Positions 24,943-35,199 of a stretch of DNA of 60,493 bases are shown in pieces. Source of the stretch: Thermoleophilia bacterium (GTDB taxonomy: Bacteria > Actinomycetota > Thermoleophilia > Gaiellales > Gaiellaceae); assembly GCA_025929895.1 (NCBI GenBank), contig JAICPI010000011.1, positions 1 through 60,493 on the forward strand, written 5' to 3'. Under the pieces are notes generated by a model. It searched no databases, was not told the origin of the DNA, and was given only the letters and a program-made list of their open reading frames with translations. Every line of letters begins with the position of its first letter. Within the stretch, counting starts at the first letter, position 1. Made by a program: the position numbers and the translations under genes.

Positions 24943-25650
24943 ATGGCCGCGCCGATCGTCCTCGTGCCAGGATTCTGGCTCGGCGCCTGGGCCTGGGACG
25001 AGGTCGCCTCACTGCTCCGGGCCGACGGTCACGACGTGACGGCGCTCACGCTGCCCGGGCTCGAGTCGGTCGACGCCGACCGCTCCTCGATCGGGCTGTC
25101 CGACCACGTCGACGCGATCTGCGAGGCCGTGGAGCGGGCCGGAACGCCCGTCCTGCTCGCCGTGCACAGCGGAGCCGGCGCCTCCGGCTACGCGGTCACC
25201 GACCGCATGCCCGAGCAGATCGCGGCCATGGTCTACGTCGACACGGGCCCGGCGTCGGCCGCGCTCGACCCCGACTTCCAGGGGGCGGAGAAGCCCATGC
25301 CCTCGCTGGAGGAGCTCCGGCAGGAGGAGAACCTCGACGGCCTCAGCGAGGAGCAGCTCGAGACGTTCCGGCAGCGCGCCGTGCCCGAGCCGGGCGGCGC
25401 CCTGCGCGACTTCCCCGAGCTGACCAACGATGCGCGCCTCGACGTCCCCAGCACCGCCATCTGCACGGCGTACACCTCCGAGCAGTACAAGGAGGCCGTG
25501 GAGCAGGGCCAGACGTGGCTCGGCGGGTTCGCCGAGCTCCGCAACGTCACCTGGGTCGACCTGCCGACGAGCCACTGGCCGATGTGGTCGCGCCCGCGGG
25601 AGCTGGTCGAGATCATCGGCGACGTCGCCCGCCGGGCCGCCGCGGGCTGA
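24943..25650 (+). CDS. Alpha/beta hydrolase
   Basis: 235-residue hydrolase fold protein. The oxyanion-loop region is VLVPGFWLGAWAW, the nucleophile Ser76 lies in AVHSGAGASGY and the catalytic His is in LPTSHWPMWSRP near the C-terminus. The closest types are small esterases of the salicylate-esterase/EstE-like group; substrate not predictable. ATG 24943 is exactly 6 nt after TAGGCT (24931-24936), with no Shine-Dalgarno. Confidence 0.88.
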   Translation: MAAPIVLVPGFWLGAWAWDEVASLLRADGHDVTALTLPGLESVDADRSSIGLSDHVDAICEAVERAGTPVLLAVHSGAGASGYAVTDRMPEQIAAMVYVDTGPASAALDPDFQGAEKPMPSLEELRQEENLDGLSEEQLETFRQRAVPEPGGALRDFPELTNDARLDVPSTAICTAYTSEQYKEAVEQGQTWLGGFAELRNVTWVDLPTSHWPMWSRPRELVEIIGDVARRAAAG

Positions 25651-25764
25651 CCCGATCGCGGCTACTGTGTCTCTCAGCCGAGGCGAGACCCCTTGGGTGC
25701 CTTCCGTCCGTACTCACTCCCCGGCCGATTTGACCTGCGTCATCGGTAGGAAGCGGGGGATGAG

Positions 25765-26136
25765 ATGGCAACAATCGAACCGAGGAGCATCTTCCGCGAG
25801 CAGCGTGCGGCCAAGAACCAATCGCTGTTCCGCGAGATCAACGAACGCATCGAGCCGCTCAACAAGGCGTTCACACCGATCAATCGGCTCAACGACTTCG
25901 TCTGCGAGTGCGCCAACGAGAGTTGCACGGAGGCCATTCGGATGACCGTCGACGAGTACGAGGTGGTGCGACAGCATCCGGCGCGCTTCTTCGTGTGGCC
26001 CGCCGACGAGCATGTGGGGCTGGATGTCGAGCGCGTGCTGGAGAAGACCGACCGGTATTGGGTGGTCGAGAAGTTCGGTCACGTCGGCTCGATGGCAGCC
26101 AAGCTCGACCCACGTTCACGCGACTCACCGGAGTAG
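25765..26136 (+). CDS. Hypothetical protein with CxC-x4-C motif
   Basis: 123-residue soluble protein with a helical N-terminus and a compact C-terminal domain. Cys47, Cys49 and Cys54 (FVCECANESC) with downstream His residues (RQHPARFFV, ADEH) could bind a metal ion. I know of no function. ATG 25765 is preceded by a G-rich Shine-Dalgarno-like stretch. A 37-codon gene follows after 4 nt and a terminator closes the unit. Confidence 0.75.
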   Translation: MATIEPRSIFREQRAAKNQSLFREINERIEPLNKAFTPINRLNDFVCECANESCTEAIRMTVDEYEVVRQHPARFFVWPADEHVGLDVERVLEKTDRYWVVEKFGHVGSMAAKLDPRSRDSPE

Positions 26137-26140
26137 CGCC

Positions 26141-26254
26141 GTGGGAGGGGTCGTTGTGTTTGCGGTCGGGGCGTTCGTGGCTGCGGCTGCCATCGGTTGG
26201 TGGGCGGTGGCGCGGAGGCGCCGCTCTCGTCCGCGTGGTGGCCGCCGCTACTGA
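26141..26254 (+). CDS. Possible 37-residue membrane peptide
   Basis: Short frame with a GGAG Shine-Dalgarno 7 nt before GTG 26141, one hydrophobic helix (about residues 4-24, rich in Ala, Val and Gly) and an Arg-rich tail, giving a positive-inside single-pass topology. It begins 4 nt after the previous gene and ends 9 nt before a good terminator, which supports translation as part of that unit. Too short for family assignment. Confidence 0.45.
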   Translation: MGGVVVFAVGAFVAAAAIGWWAVARRRRSRPRGGRRY

Positions 26255-26263
26255 GCGGTCGTG

Positions 26264-26285
26264 CGGGCCTTGGGGCCCGTCTTTC
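26264..26285 (+). terminator. Rho-independent terminator
   Basis: Stem CGGGCC (26264-26269), loop TTGG, stem GGCCCG (26274-26279), followed by TCTTTC. It ends the 25765-26254 unit and is one of the few hairpins here with a T-rich tail. Confidence 0.7.
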
Positions 26286-26585
26286 GACACGGAGAGGCCC
26301 GGGGACGCGCGAAAGAGTCTGGTGTGGTGGCCGCCCCACGTTGCCCGACGCGAGCGCGGCGTCCCCGGACTGACGACGGTATCGCGGGCGCCTCGCGAAG
26401 TCCATAGGCCGTCCGGTCCCGATCCCGGCTCTCGGGGTCTGATCCGCTGTCCGTACCGCAGCGCTGCGGGGGCGAGGCTCAGATGCAGGTTCCGCAGAGG
26501 TTTGCACGGCACGGTTCTCGCAGGCATCGGGGACACGCCTGACTCGCGTACCCATGCGGAGTTCGCGAAGCCAGGCGTGCCGGAA
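26286..26585. other. Non-coding stretch with two strong hairpins, candidate structured RNA
   Basis: About 300 bases with no believable gene on either strand: open frames exist but lack G/C third-base bias and family patterns. It contains a perfect 10-bp stem (26299-26308 with 26359-26368) closing a 50-nt structured loop, a CCGCAG/CTGCGG palindrome near 26457, and an 8-bp CACGCCTG/CAGGCGTG stem with an inner CGCG helix (about 26534-26576). It lies just downstream of tRNA-Glu on the minus strand. I could not match RNase P, tmRNA, SRP or 5S RNA landmarks. Confidence 0.35.
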
Positions 26586-26658
26586 AGGCCCATACGGGAT
26601 TCGAACCCGTGCCGCCGCCGTGAGAGGGCGGTGTCCTAGGCCACTAGACGAATGGGCC
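26586..26658 (-). tRNA. tRNA-Glu (CTC)
   Basis: 73-nt cloverleaf: acceptor GGCCCAT/ATGGGCC, D arm with GTC..GAC stem, anticodon stem CCGCC/GGCGG with loop CTCTCAC giving anticodon CTC, and T arm ACGGG-TTCGAAT-CCCGT. The discriminator base is T and CCA is not encoded. A TACACT -10-like hexamer lies upstream on the same strand. Confidence 0.93.
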
Positions 26659-26702
26659 CCGTGGCGGAGGTTCAGTGTAGCGGCACGCGGGAAGACCCAG
26701 GC

Positions 26703-26981
26703 GTGAGCTGGCTCGGACGATTCCTCGACCGCAGGGGCAGAGTGGGCGCCGGCGGCGTGGGGGCCTGGGCGACCGACGACGAGCACCGGGCGAACAAGCA
26801 GCGGGCCGACACGACCGCGCTCGAGGTCGAGGGCGACCCGCGCGGCGGGCTCCAGGACGCGGAGTACCGCAGCGCGGACCCGCGGGAGATCGTCGAGGCG
26901 GAAGGCGTCGCGATGAGCGGCCCGGGCGGTGCGCCCCAGGAAGACACGACGCCCGACGAGCGTCGCGAGCAGCAGCGCTAG
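26703..26981 (+). CDS. Hypothetical acidic/charged small protein
   Basis: 92-residue hydrophilic protein rich in Asp, Glu, Arg and Gly, probably disordered, with no cysteine or membrane segment. The ATG at 26652 would start inside tRNA-Glu, so GTG 26703 with a GGAAG Shine-Dalgarno 8 nt upstream is preferred (MSWLGRFLDRRG). Its end overlaps the 3' end of csoR by 4 nt. No recognised family. Confidence 0.55.
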   Translation: MSWLGRFLDRRGRVGAGGVGAWATDDEHRANKQRADTTALEVEGDPRGGLQDAEYRSADPREIVEAEGVAMSGPGGAPQEDTTPDERREQQR

Positions 26982-27264
26982 CGGGTTCGCGCGAACCGCT
27001 GCACGGCCGCGAGGAGCTCTTCGCTCTTCTCAGCGGCGGCCCGCTCGTCGCCCGATGCCAGCGCGCCGGCGACGCAGTGCTTCACGTGCTCGTCGAGGAC
27101 CTCGAGCGCGACCGACTCGAGCGCCTTCGAGACCGCGGCGATCTGCGTGAGCAGGTCCATGCAGTAGCGGTCGTCCTCGACCATCCTCTCGATCCCGCGG
27201 ACCTGCCCCTCGATCCGCCGTAGGCGCTTTCCGAGCGCCTGCTTGTCGTAGCCGTGCTCGTGGC

Positions 27265-27268
<4 letters not shown>
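26978..27268 (-). CDS. csoR: CsoR-type copper-sensing transcriptional repressor
   Basis: 96-residue all-helical DNA-binding protein that releases DNA when it binds Cu(I). The three copper ligands are at Cys36, His61 and Cys65, the same residue numbers as in the Mycobacterium tuberculosis prototype, and the [13 protein letters not shown] helix is the family hallmark. It is the last gene of copZ-copA-csoR (4-nt overlap with copA), and a CsoR-like operator precedes copZ, so the operon should be self-regulated. Confidence 0.93.
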
Positions 27269-29300
<2,032 letters not shown>

Positions 29301-29304
<4 letters not shown>

Positions 29305-29501
29305 GCCGCGGCGTACCCGGCTTCCTCGATCGCGGCGCGGACGGCCGCGTCGTCGATCCGCTCGCCGCGGACCCGGACGAGCTTGGAGGCGAGATCGGCC
29401 TCGACGCTGTCGATGCCCTCGACGAGGGAGACCTCCCGCTCGACGGCGGCGGTGCAGTTCCCGCAGTGCATCGCGGGGACGGAGTACGTGTGCTCGGTCA
29501 T
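29301..29501 (-). CDS. copZ: Copper chaperone (HMA domain)
   Basis: 66-residue single HMA domain with the metal motif MHCGNC (Cys13, Cys16) that delivers Cu(I) to CopA or CsoR in the cytoplasm. It is the first gene of the copper operon. ATG 29501 lies 7 nt after a TATACT -10 hexamer, so the mRNA is leaderless or nearly so, and the hexamer is embedded in the operator. Confidence 0.93.
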
Positions 29502-29508
29502 GCGCGAC

Positions 29509-29527
29509 AGTATACCCCTAGGGGGTA
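29509..29527 (-). promoter_or_regulatory. CsoR-like operator overlapping the copZ -10 element
   Basis: TACCCC-TAG-GGGGTA at 29513-29527 is a near-perfect inverted repeat of the kind bound by CsoR proteins. On the minus strand the half-site nearer copZ runs into TATACT (29514-29509), the likely -10 box. Repressor on this site would block RNA polymerase directly. It fills most of the 39-nt gap between copZ and the upstream coiled-coil gene. Confidence 0.8.
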
Positions 29528-29540
29528 ACTGCCGCGCTGC

Positions 29541-30971
29541 TCAGACCTTCTCGGTCAGCGGCCGTCCGAGCTGCTTCTCCCACCAGTCCGACTCCTTCTT
29601 GTCGAACTCGCCCTGGAGTTGCCCGACGTACGCCGCGAGCTGGTGCTCCTTCTTCCCGAGCCTTTCCTCGAGCTCCGCGACTTGCAGCTCCCGCCTCTCG
29701 AGCTTCTCCTCGCGGAGCTCGAGGTCGGCCTCGACGCGCGCTTCGCGCGCCTCGACTTCAGCCTCGCGCTCATCGACCTCGTGGATCCGATCGGAGAGCG
29801 ACTGCTCCGTGGAGTTGAGTCGCTTCTCCCGCCGCTCCAGCCGCTCGCGCTGGGCCTGAATCAGTGCGTCGCTCGAGCCGAGCTCGGCCTCGCGTGCGGC
29901 CAGCTCGCGCTCGCGCTCCTGCAGCGCCTGCTGCTTGTGCTCCAGCTCCTCGGCCTTGCCCTCGTCGCGCTCCACGCGGCGGAGCGTCGCGAGCTGGCGG
30001 TTGAGCTCCGCCTCGCGCGCGGCCAGTTCGCCTTCGCGATCGTCGAGCCGGGCGAGGCGCTCCTGCGTCTCGCTGTCGAGCTGCCCGACGGACACCTGCT
30101 TCGTCTCGAACGACCGCTCGGCGGCGCGAAGCGTCTCCTCGCGCGCGGCGAACTCGTTCTCCCGGTTCTCGACGGCCTCCTCGCGCGCCGTCAGCCGGCC
30201 CTCGATCTTGGCCAGCTCGCGCTGCTTCTCGAACAGCTGTGATTCGCGCTGCGAGACCTCGTCGTCGCGGGCCGTCGTCGCGCTCTCGCGTACGAGCAGC
30301 GCGGCCTCGCGAGCCTCGACCTTCGAGAGCATCTCCTGCTCCCGGGCCTCGATCTCCTGCTCGGCCATGCGAAGCTCGCGCTCGCGCTGCGCCAGGCCCG
30401 CCTCCTGCTTCGCGAGCTGCGCCTGGGCCTCGGTGCGGTCCCGGTCCGTGCTCGAGAGCTCGCGGAACTTCGACTGGATCTGCCGCTCGCGCTCGTCGAA
30501 GCGCGCCTCGGTCTCGGCGACCTCGGTGCGCATCGCGGCGATCCTGCGCTCCTCCGCGGTGAGCTGTTCGGACCGCTCGGTCAGCTCCTGCTCGCGCGAG
30601 GCGAACTCGTTCTCCCGAGCCGCGAGCGTCGCGGCGCGCTGGTCGAGCTCGGCGGCGCGGAGGTTGAGGCCCTGCGGGCCTGCGAGCTCGCGCTCGAGCA
30701 TCGCGGCCTGCTCGGCCATCGCCGCGCGCAGGTCGCGCTCGCGGCCGAGGGCGGAGGCGAGCTCGGAGCGGATGATCTCGACGTCCGGAGCCGGCGGGGC
30801 CCCGTTCGAATCGAACTCGGGCTCGTAAACCGGCTCGGTCTCGGCGAGCACCTCCTCGGCGACGATGTGCGCCGGGGTCTCCTGCGCTTCGTCGGCCGGA
30901 TCCTGGCGCTTCTGGAGCTGGCGCCGGAGCCCGGTCCCGAAGCCCTTCTCGGTCTCGTGTCCTTCGGGCAT
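29541..30971 (-). CDS. Long coiled-coil protein at the end of the Tad operon
   Basis: 476-residue protein. After a short acidic, proline-containing head (about 1-60), almost the whole chain to residue 455 is Glu/Arg/Gln/Ala/Leu-rich heptad sequence with repeated REQEL, AAREAEL and EEREA-type units and no helix breakers, predicting one very long coiled coil. The tail WWEKQLGRPLTEKV is different and may be a binding tip. There is no signal peptide or membrane helix. ATG 30971 overlaps the tadC stop by one base, so it belongs to the pilus operon; function unknown. Confidence 0.8.
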   Translation of the reverse strand: MPEGHETEKGFGTGLRRQLQKRQDPADEAQETPAHIVAEEVLAETEPVYEPEFDSNGAPPAPDVEIIRSELASALGRERDLRAAMAEQAAMLERELAGPQGLNLRAAELDQRAATLAARENEFASREQELTERSEQLTAEERRIAAMRTEVAETEARFDERERQIQSKFRELSSTDRDRTEAQAQLAKQEAGLAQRERELRMAEQEIEAREQEMLSKVEAREAALLVRESATTARDDEVSQRESQLFEKQRELAKIEGRLTAREEAVENRENEFAAREETLRAAERSFETKQVSVGQLDSETQERLARLDDREGELAAREAELNRQLATLRRVERDEGKAEELEHKQQALQERERELAAREAELGSSDALIQAQRERLERREKRLNSTEQSLSDRIHEVDEREAEVEAREARVEADLELREEKLERRELQVAELEERLGKKEHQLAAYVGQLQGEFDKKESDWWEKQLGRPLTEKV

Positions 30972-31870
30972 CAGAGGATCTCCTTGAGGCTGAGGACCGC
31001 GGGGCCCAGGACGACGAGGAACATCGCCGGGAAGATGAAGGCGACCGTCGGGAAGAGCATCTTGATCGGCGCCTTCATGGCCCTCTCCTCGGCTGCCATC
31101 TGCCGGCGGTTGCGGGAGTCCGCCGACTGCACCTTGAGGATGCGCCCGAGCGAGATGCCGAGCTGGTCGGCCTGGATGATCGCGCGGGTGAACGCTGCGA
31201 CCTCGGGCGTGTCCACGCGCTCGGAGAGCTTCTTGAGCGCGTCGTGCCGGCTCTCGCCGATCCGCATCTCGCCGAGGGTCAGTGCGAACTCCTCGGCGAG
31301 CGCACCGTCCATGTGGTCGGTGAGCTTGTCGACCGCGCCGTCGAAGCCGAGGCCGGCCTCGACGCTGACGGCGAGGAGGTCGAGCGCGTCCGGCAGCTCG
31401 GCGCGGATCTGCTCGCGCCGGCCTCGCGCCTTCATCGAGACGAAGATCCCCGGGAGCGCGAAGCCGCCGAAGCCCCACGAGAGCGCGAAGATCACGGTCG
31501 CCATGAACCCGACGGCCGTGCCGACGAGGAGGCCGAGGAAGCCGAGGCCGATCGCGAACATCGCCTTCGTGGCGAGGAACGCGGTCGGAGTGACGCGGCG
31601 CCCGAGGCCAGCGGCCATCAGCTTCAGCCGGACGGACTCGACGGTCACGCGCGGGTTCGCGCGCAGCGTGAGCTTCGCGAGCCGGCCCGCCGCCGGGAAG
31701 ATGACGCGCTCCCGGAACTTGAGCCGCTCGGGGCCGGTCGAGACGCGCGGGCGTGCGTAGTGCGCTGCTCGGCGGAGGGCGAGCGCACGCTCGCGGGCGC
31801 CGACGCTCACGACCTCGCTGGCCAGGAAGACCGCTCCGAACAGACAGGCGATTGCGAGTGCGAGGATCAT
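30971..31870 (-). CDS. tadC: Tad pilus inner-membrane platform protein TadC
   Basis: 299-residue T2SS-F family protein with an N-terminal transmembrane helix, a second hydrophobic pair around residues 105-145, the T2SSF domain (PDALDLLAVSVEAGLGFDGA onward) and a C-terminal helix pair. It pairs with TadB to form the platform on which the CpaF motor assembles or retracts Flp pili. It follows the VWA-TadB gene by 7 nt. Confidence 0.9.
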   Translation of the reverse strand: MILALAIACLFGAVFLASEVVSVGARERALALRRAAHYARPRVSTGPERLKFRERVIFPAAGRLAKLTLRANPRVTVESVRLKLMAAGLGRRVTPTAFLATKAMFAIGLGFLGLLVGTAVGFMATVIFALSWGFGGFALPGIFVSMKARGRREQIRAELPDALDLLAVSVEAGLGFDGAVDKLTDHMDGALAEEFALTLGEMRIGESRHDALKKLSERVDTPEVAAFTRAIIQADQLGISLGRILKVQSADSRNRRQMAAEERAMKAPIKMLFPTVAFIFPAMFLVVLGPAVLSLKEIL

Positions 31871-31877
31871 TGTGCGG

Positions 31878-33755
31878 TCACCCCTTGAAGGAGACGATCT
31901 TCTTGAGGAGCAAGCTGCCGATCACCATCATCACGATCCCGGAGATGATGATCTTGTGCCCCGCCGACGTGTCCCACAGCGGACTCATGTACTGCGGGTT
32001 GATGATGGTGAACATGAACGCGAGGAAGAACGGGAGGCCGATCAGCACGTAGGCCGACATGCGGCCCATCGCGGTGAGGCCCTTGATCTTCCGCATGAAC
32101 TGCTGGCGCTGCCGCACCGCGTCCGCGACCATGTCGAAGATCCCGGCGAGCGACCCTCCGACCTGGCGCTGGATCGTCACGGCCGTGATCACGAAGTCGA
32201 GGTTCTTCGACCCGATGCGCTCCGACATCTCGTTCAGCGCGTCGTCCATCGGGCGGCCGAGGCTCGTCTCGGTGAGGACGCGCCGGAACTCGTCGGCGGC
32301 GGGCGGCTGGCCCTCGTCGACGACGGCCTGGAGGCCCTGGCGGAAGCTGTGGCCGGCCTTGAGCGAGGCGGCGATCGTGATCAGCAGGTCCGGCAGCTGG
32401 TCCTCGATCGCGTTCATCCGCTTGCGGGCCTTGAACCACACGAAGCCGACGGGGGCGAAGGCGCCGCCGACCATCGCGAGCAGGATCGCGACCGCGGGCA
32501 GGGCCGCCGCCGCGGAGACGAGCCCGAAGACGAGCCCGCTGCCGAGGCAGATGTAGAAGAACTCGACCGTGCGCAGCGGCAGGTCAGCACGCTCGATCGA
32601 GCGGTGCATCTTCTTCCAGAAGCTGAGGTGCGCCAGCGACTTCTCGGTCGCGGAGAGCATCCCCGACGCCGCCGCGAAGCGCTCGCGCGGTCCGGTCTTG
32701 CCGCGTCGCCGCTTGCGCGTCTCGGCGGTGTGCGGCTCGATCCGGCGGCGCAGGCGCGTCCCACCGGGCGTGGCGAGGAGGAGGCCCACGGCCGCGATCG
32801 TGCAGCTGCCCGCGAAGAGCGCGAGCAGCATCGTGCCGAGGTTGTTGTCGAAGATGAAGTCGGGGATCTTGGAGCCGCCGCTCGGCTCGACGAACGCCGC
32901 CGACGAGTCGCCGGGCATCCGCGCGGTCGAGCTGTGCGTGCCGAGCCCCGGCATCGTCGTCTTCAGCTGAACCGACTGGCCCGGGCGGGCCGCCGTCAGG
33001 TATGTCACGCGCCACGTGCGGCGGAGCTGCTCTGCGATCGCCGCGTAGGCGTCGGACACCGCGGCGCTCGAAGCCGCGGGGAAGTACGCGCCGCCCGTCA
33101 CCCGTCCGAGCTCGGCGAGCGCGTCCGGCGAGAACCCGTCGCCCTCGATCCCGATCGCGTACACGGCGACTCCCGCTCGGCGGGCCTGGTCGGCCGCCTT
33201 CGCGAGCGTGGTCCGGCTCGAGACGTCGTCGCCGTCGGTGAGGATGATCAGCACCCGGCCCTGCGCGGTCTCGGCAGCGAGCGCGCGCGAGCCGAGGGCC
33301 ACGGCGTCGTAGAGCGCGGTCCCCTGCCGCGTGTCGACCGCCACCGACGCGAGCGCGGCGTCCGAGTCGATCGTCGCGCTCGAGAACCCGGTCAGCCGGA
33401 CGGCCTGCCGCCCGAAGCCGATCACCATGACCCGGTCGTTCGCCGGCTTCGCGGCGATGAACGACCGTGCGGCTGCGACCGCGTCCGCGAGCGCCGTTCC
33501 CGCCATCGAGCGGGAGCGGTCGATCGCGAGCACCACGCTCTTGGTGCGTGCGAGGTTCTCGGCCGCGAAGCCGAGGACCGGCTGGCCGTTCTCCCGCACG
33601 CTGGGCGCGGCCGAGGACGGCGTCGGCGTGACCACCGAGTAGCGGATCGTCGGGTAGTCGGACGTGTCGGCTGCGCCGACCTGGATGGATTCCGCGGCGG
33701 ATGCGGGCCCCGCGAGAGCGAGAACCGCGATGACGACGAGGGAGGCGGCCCGCAT
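31878..33755 (-). CDS. VWA domain-TadB fusion protein of the Tad pilus
   Basis: 625-residue two-part protein. Residues 1-21 are a signal peptide; about 70-240 is a von Willebrand A domain with a complete MIDAS start D79-R-S81-R-S83; a beta-rich linker reaches to about 300; a transmembrane helix follows at about 312-336. The second half is a TadB-type T2SSF protein: hydrophobic pair around 395-440, T2SSF domain at 447-575 and two C-terminal helices. Thus the normally separate platform protein carries an external adhesion or metal-binding domain. The frame is continuous, with no sign of a sequencing join. Confidence 0.88.
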   Translation of the reverse strand: MRAASLVVIAVLALAGPASAAESIQVGAADTSDYPTIRYSVVTPTPSSAAPSVRENGQPVLGFAAENLARTKSVVLAIDRSRSMAGTALADAVAAARSFIAAKPANDRVMVIGFGRQAVRLTGFSSATIDSDAALASVAVDTRQGTALYDAVALGSRALAAETAQGRVLIILTDGDDVSSRTTLAKAADQARRAGVAVYAIGIEGDGFSPDALAELGRVTGGAYFPAASSAAVSDAYAAIAEQLRRTWRVTYLTAARPGQSVQLKTTMPGLGTHSSTARMPGDSSAAFVEPSGGSKIPDFIFDNNLGTMLLALFAGSCTIAAVGLLLATPGGTRLRRRIEPHTAETRKRRRGKTGPRERFAAASGMLSATEKSLAHLSFWKKMHRSIERADLPLRTVEFFYICLGSGLVFGLVSAAAALPAVAILLAMVGGAFAPVGFVWFKARKRMNAIEDQLPDLLITIAASLKAGHSFRQGLQAVVDEGQPPAADEFRRVLTETSLGRPMDDALNEMSERIGSKNLDFVITAVTIQRQVGGSLAGIFDMVADAVRQRQQFMRKIKGLTAMGRMSAYVLIGLPFFLAFMFTIINPQYMSPLWDTSAGHKIIISGIVMMVIGSLLLKKIVSFKG

Positions 33756-33757
33756 CG

Positions 33758-35197
33758 TCAGCTCCCGTAGGAGGCCGCCGCGAAGGCGGGACGGTTTGGA
33801 TTGTCCTGCTCGAAAAAGTTCCCGGGCAGCGCGACCCCATTCGCCGACATCTTCTCGAGGAAGTGCGGCTTGAGCCCGTTGCAGGACAGCGGGTGGAGCA
33901 GCCGACCGTGGCCTGCCGCCATCGACTCCTCGTCCGGCGGACGCGCGATGAAGACGTCCTGGAGCGTGATCACGTCGGACTCCATGCCGAGCACCTCGGA
34001 GACGTGCGTGACGCGACGAGAGCCGTCGACGAGCCGCGAGATCTGCACGAGCAGGTCGAATGCGCTCGCGATCTGCTCGCGGATCGCGCGGTGAGGCAGC
34101 TCGACGCCGGCGGTGAGCACGAGCGTCTCGAGCCTCGACAGCGCGTCGCGAGGGGAGTTCGCGTGGATCGTGGTCAGCGAGCCCTCGTGGCCCGTGTTCA
34201 TCGCCTGGAGCATGTCCAGGGTCTCGGGACCGCGGACCTCGCCGACGATGATCCGGTCGGGGCGCATGCGCAGGGCGTTGCGGACGAGCTCGCGGATGCG
34301 GATCTCGCCGCTGCCCTCGATGTTCGGCGGGCGCGACTCGAGCGTGATCACGTGGTGCTGCTGGAGCTGGAGCTCCGCCGCGTCCTCGATCGTGACGATG
34401 CGCTCGTCGGTCGGGACGTACGCCGACATCGCGTTCAGCATGGTCGTCTTACCGGTGCCGGTACCTCCCGAGATGAGCACGTTCAGCTTGCCCTTGACGC
34501 AGGCCGCAAGGAACTGCGCGGCCTTCGGAGTGAGCGAGCCGAACGAGATCAGGTCGTCCATCGTGTACGGGTCGCGCGAGAACTTCCGGATCGTCAGCGT
34601 CGGCCCGCGCAGGGCGAGCGGCGGGATGATCGCGTTGACGCGGCTTCCGTCGGGGAGGCGGGCGTCGACCATCGGCGAGGCCTCGTCGATCCGGCGTCCG
34701 ACCTGCGACACGATCTTGTCGATGATCCGGAGCAGGTGCGCGTTGTCCACGAACCCGGTGTCGGCGCGCTCGATCTTGCCCGAACGCTCCACGTAGATCG
34801 AGTCGTAGTTGTTGACCATGACCTCCGTGACCGAGTCGTCGTGGAGCAGCGGCTCGAGCGGGCCGTAGCCGAGGATGTCGTCCGTGATCTCGCGGACGAT
34901 CTGACGGCGCTCCTCGCGCGTCAGCGGCGTCCGGTCGAGCGCCAGCTGCTCGGTGACGGCGTGGAGGACACGCTCGGAGAGGTCCTCCGTCGTCTCGCGC
35001 TTGAACAGCTCCGGCCCGAGCTTCGCGATCACCGCATGGTGGATGCGGGTCTTCAGCTCCGCATACGGATCGTGCGTCGGCCGGACGGCCGGCTGCGCGG
35101 TGCTCTCGGCGGCGTGGCCGCCGGAGACCGGGAGCTCGGCGACGGACGCGCCGTCGCCGCTCCCGTTCTGCTTGGCGATGCGGTCGTGGAGGCCCAT
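33758..35197 (-). CDS. cpaF: Tad/CpaF pilus assembly ATPase
   Basis: 479-residue secretion ATPase powering Flp pilus extension (and probably retraction). Walker A GGTGTGKT is at residues 244-251, followed by the Asp box [11 protein letters not shown], Walker B-type [13 protein letters not shown] and the His-box region [12 protein letters not shown]. The N-terminal domain has the usual GYGPLEPLL block. ATG 35197 is 2 nt from the cpaE stop; the frame open above it is a shadow. Confidence 0.95.
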   Translation of the reverse strand: MGLHDRIAKQNGSGDGASVAELPVSGGHAAESTAQPAVRPTHDPYAELKTRIHHAVIAKLGPELFKRETTEDLSERVLHAVTEQLALDRTPLTREERRQIVREITDDILGYGPLEPLLHDDSVTEVMVNNYDSIYVERSGKIERADTGFVDNAHLLRIIDKIVSQVGRRIDEASPMVDARLPDGSRVNAIIPPLALRGPTLTIRKFSRDPYTMDDLISFGSLTPKAAQFLAACVKGKLNVLISGGTGTGKTTMLNAMSAYVPTDERIVTIEDAAELQLQQHHVITLESRPPNIEGSGEIRIRELVRNALRMRPDRIIVGEVRGPETLDMLQAMNTGHEGSLTTIHANSPRDALSRLETLVLTAGVELPHRAIREQIASAFDLLVQISRLVDGSRRVTHVSEVLGMESDVITLQDVFIARPPDEESMAAGHGRLLHPLSCNGLKPHFLEKMSANGVALPGNFFEQDNPNRPAFAAASYGS

Positions 35198-35199
35198 GG

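Noticed and set aside
26652-26702. Upstream ATG 26652 for the small protein gene
   Set aside because: It lies inside tRNA-Glu; the GTG at 26703 has a Shine-Dalgarno-like sequence.
26079-26786. 235-codon minus-strand frame spanning tRNA-Glu
   Set aside because: It runs through the tRNA, lacks third-base G/C bias and shows no family pattern.
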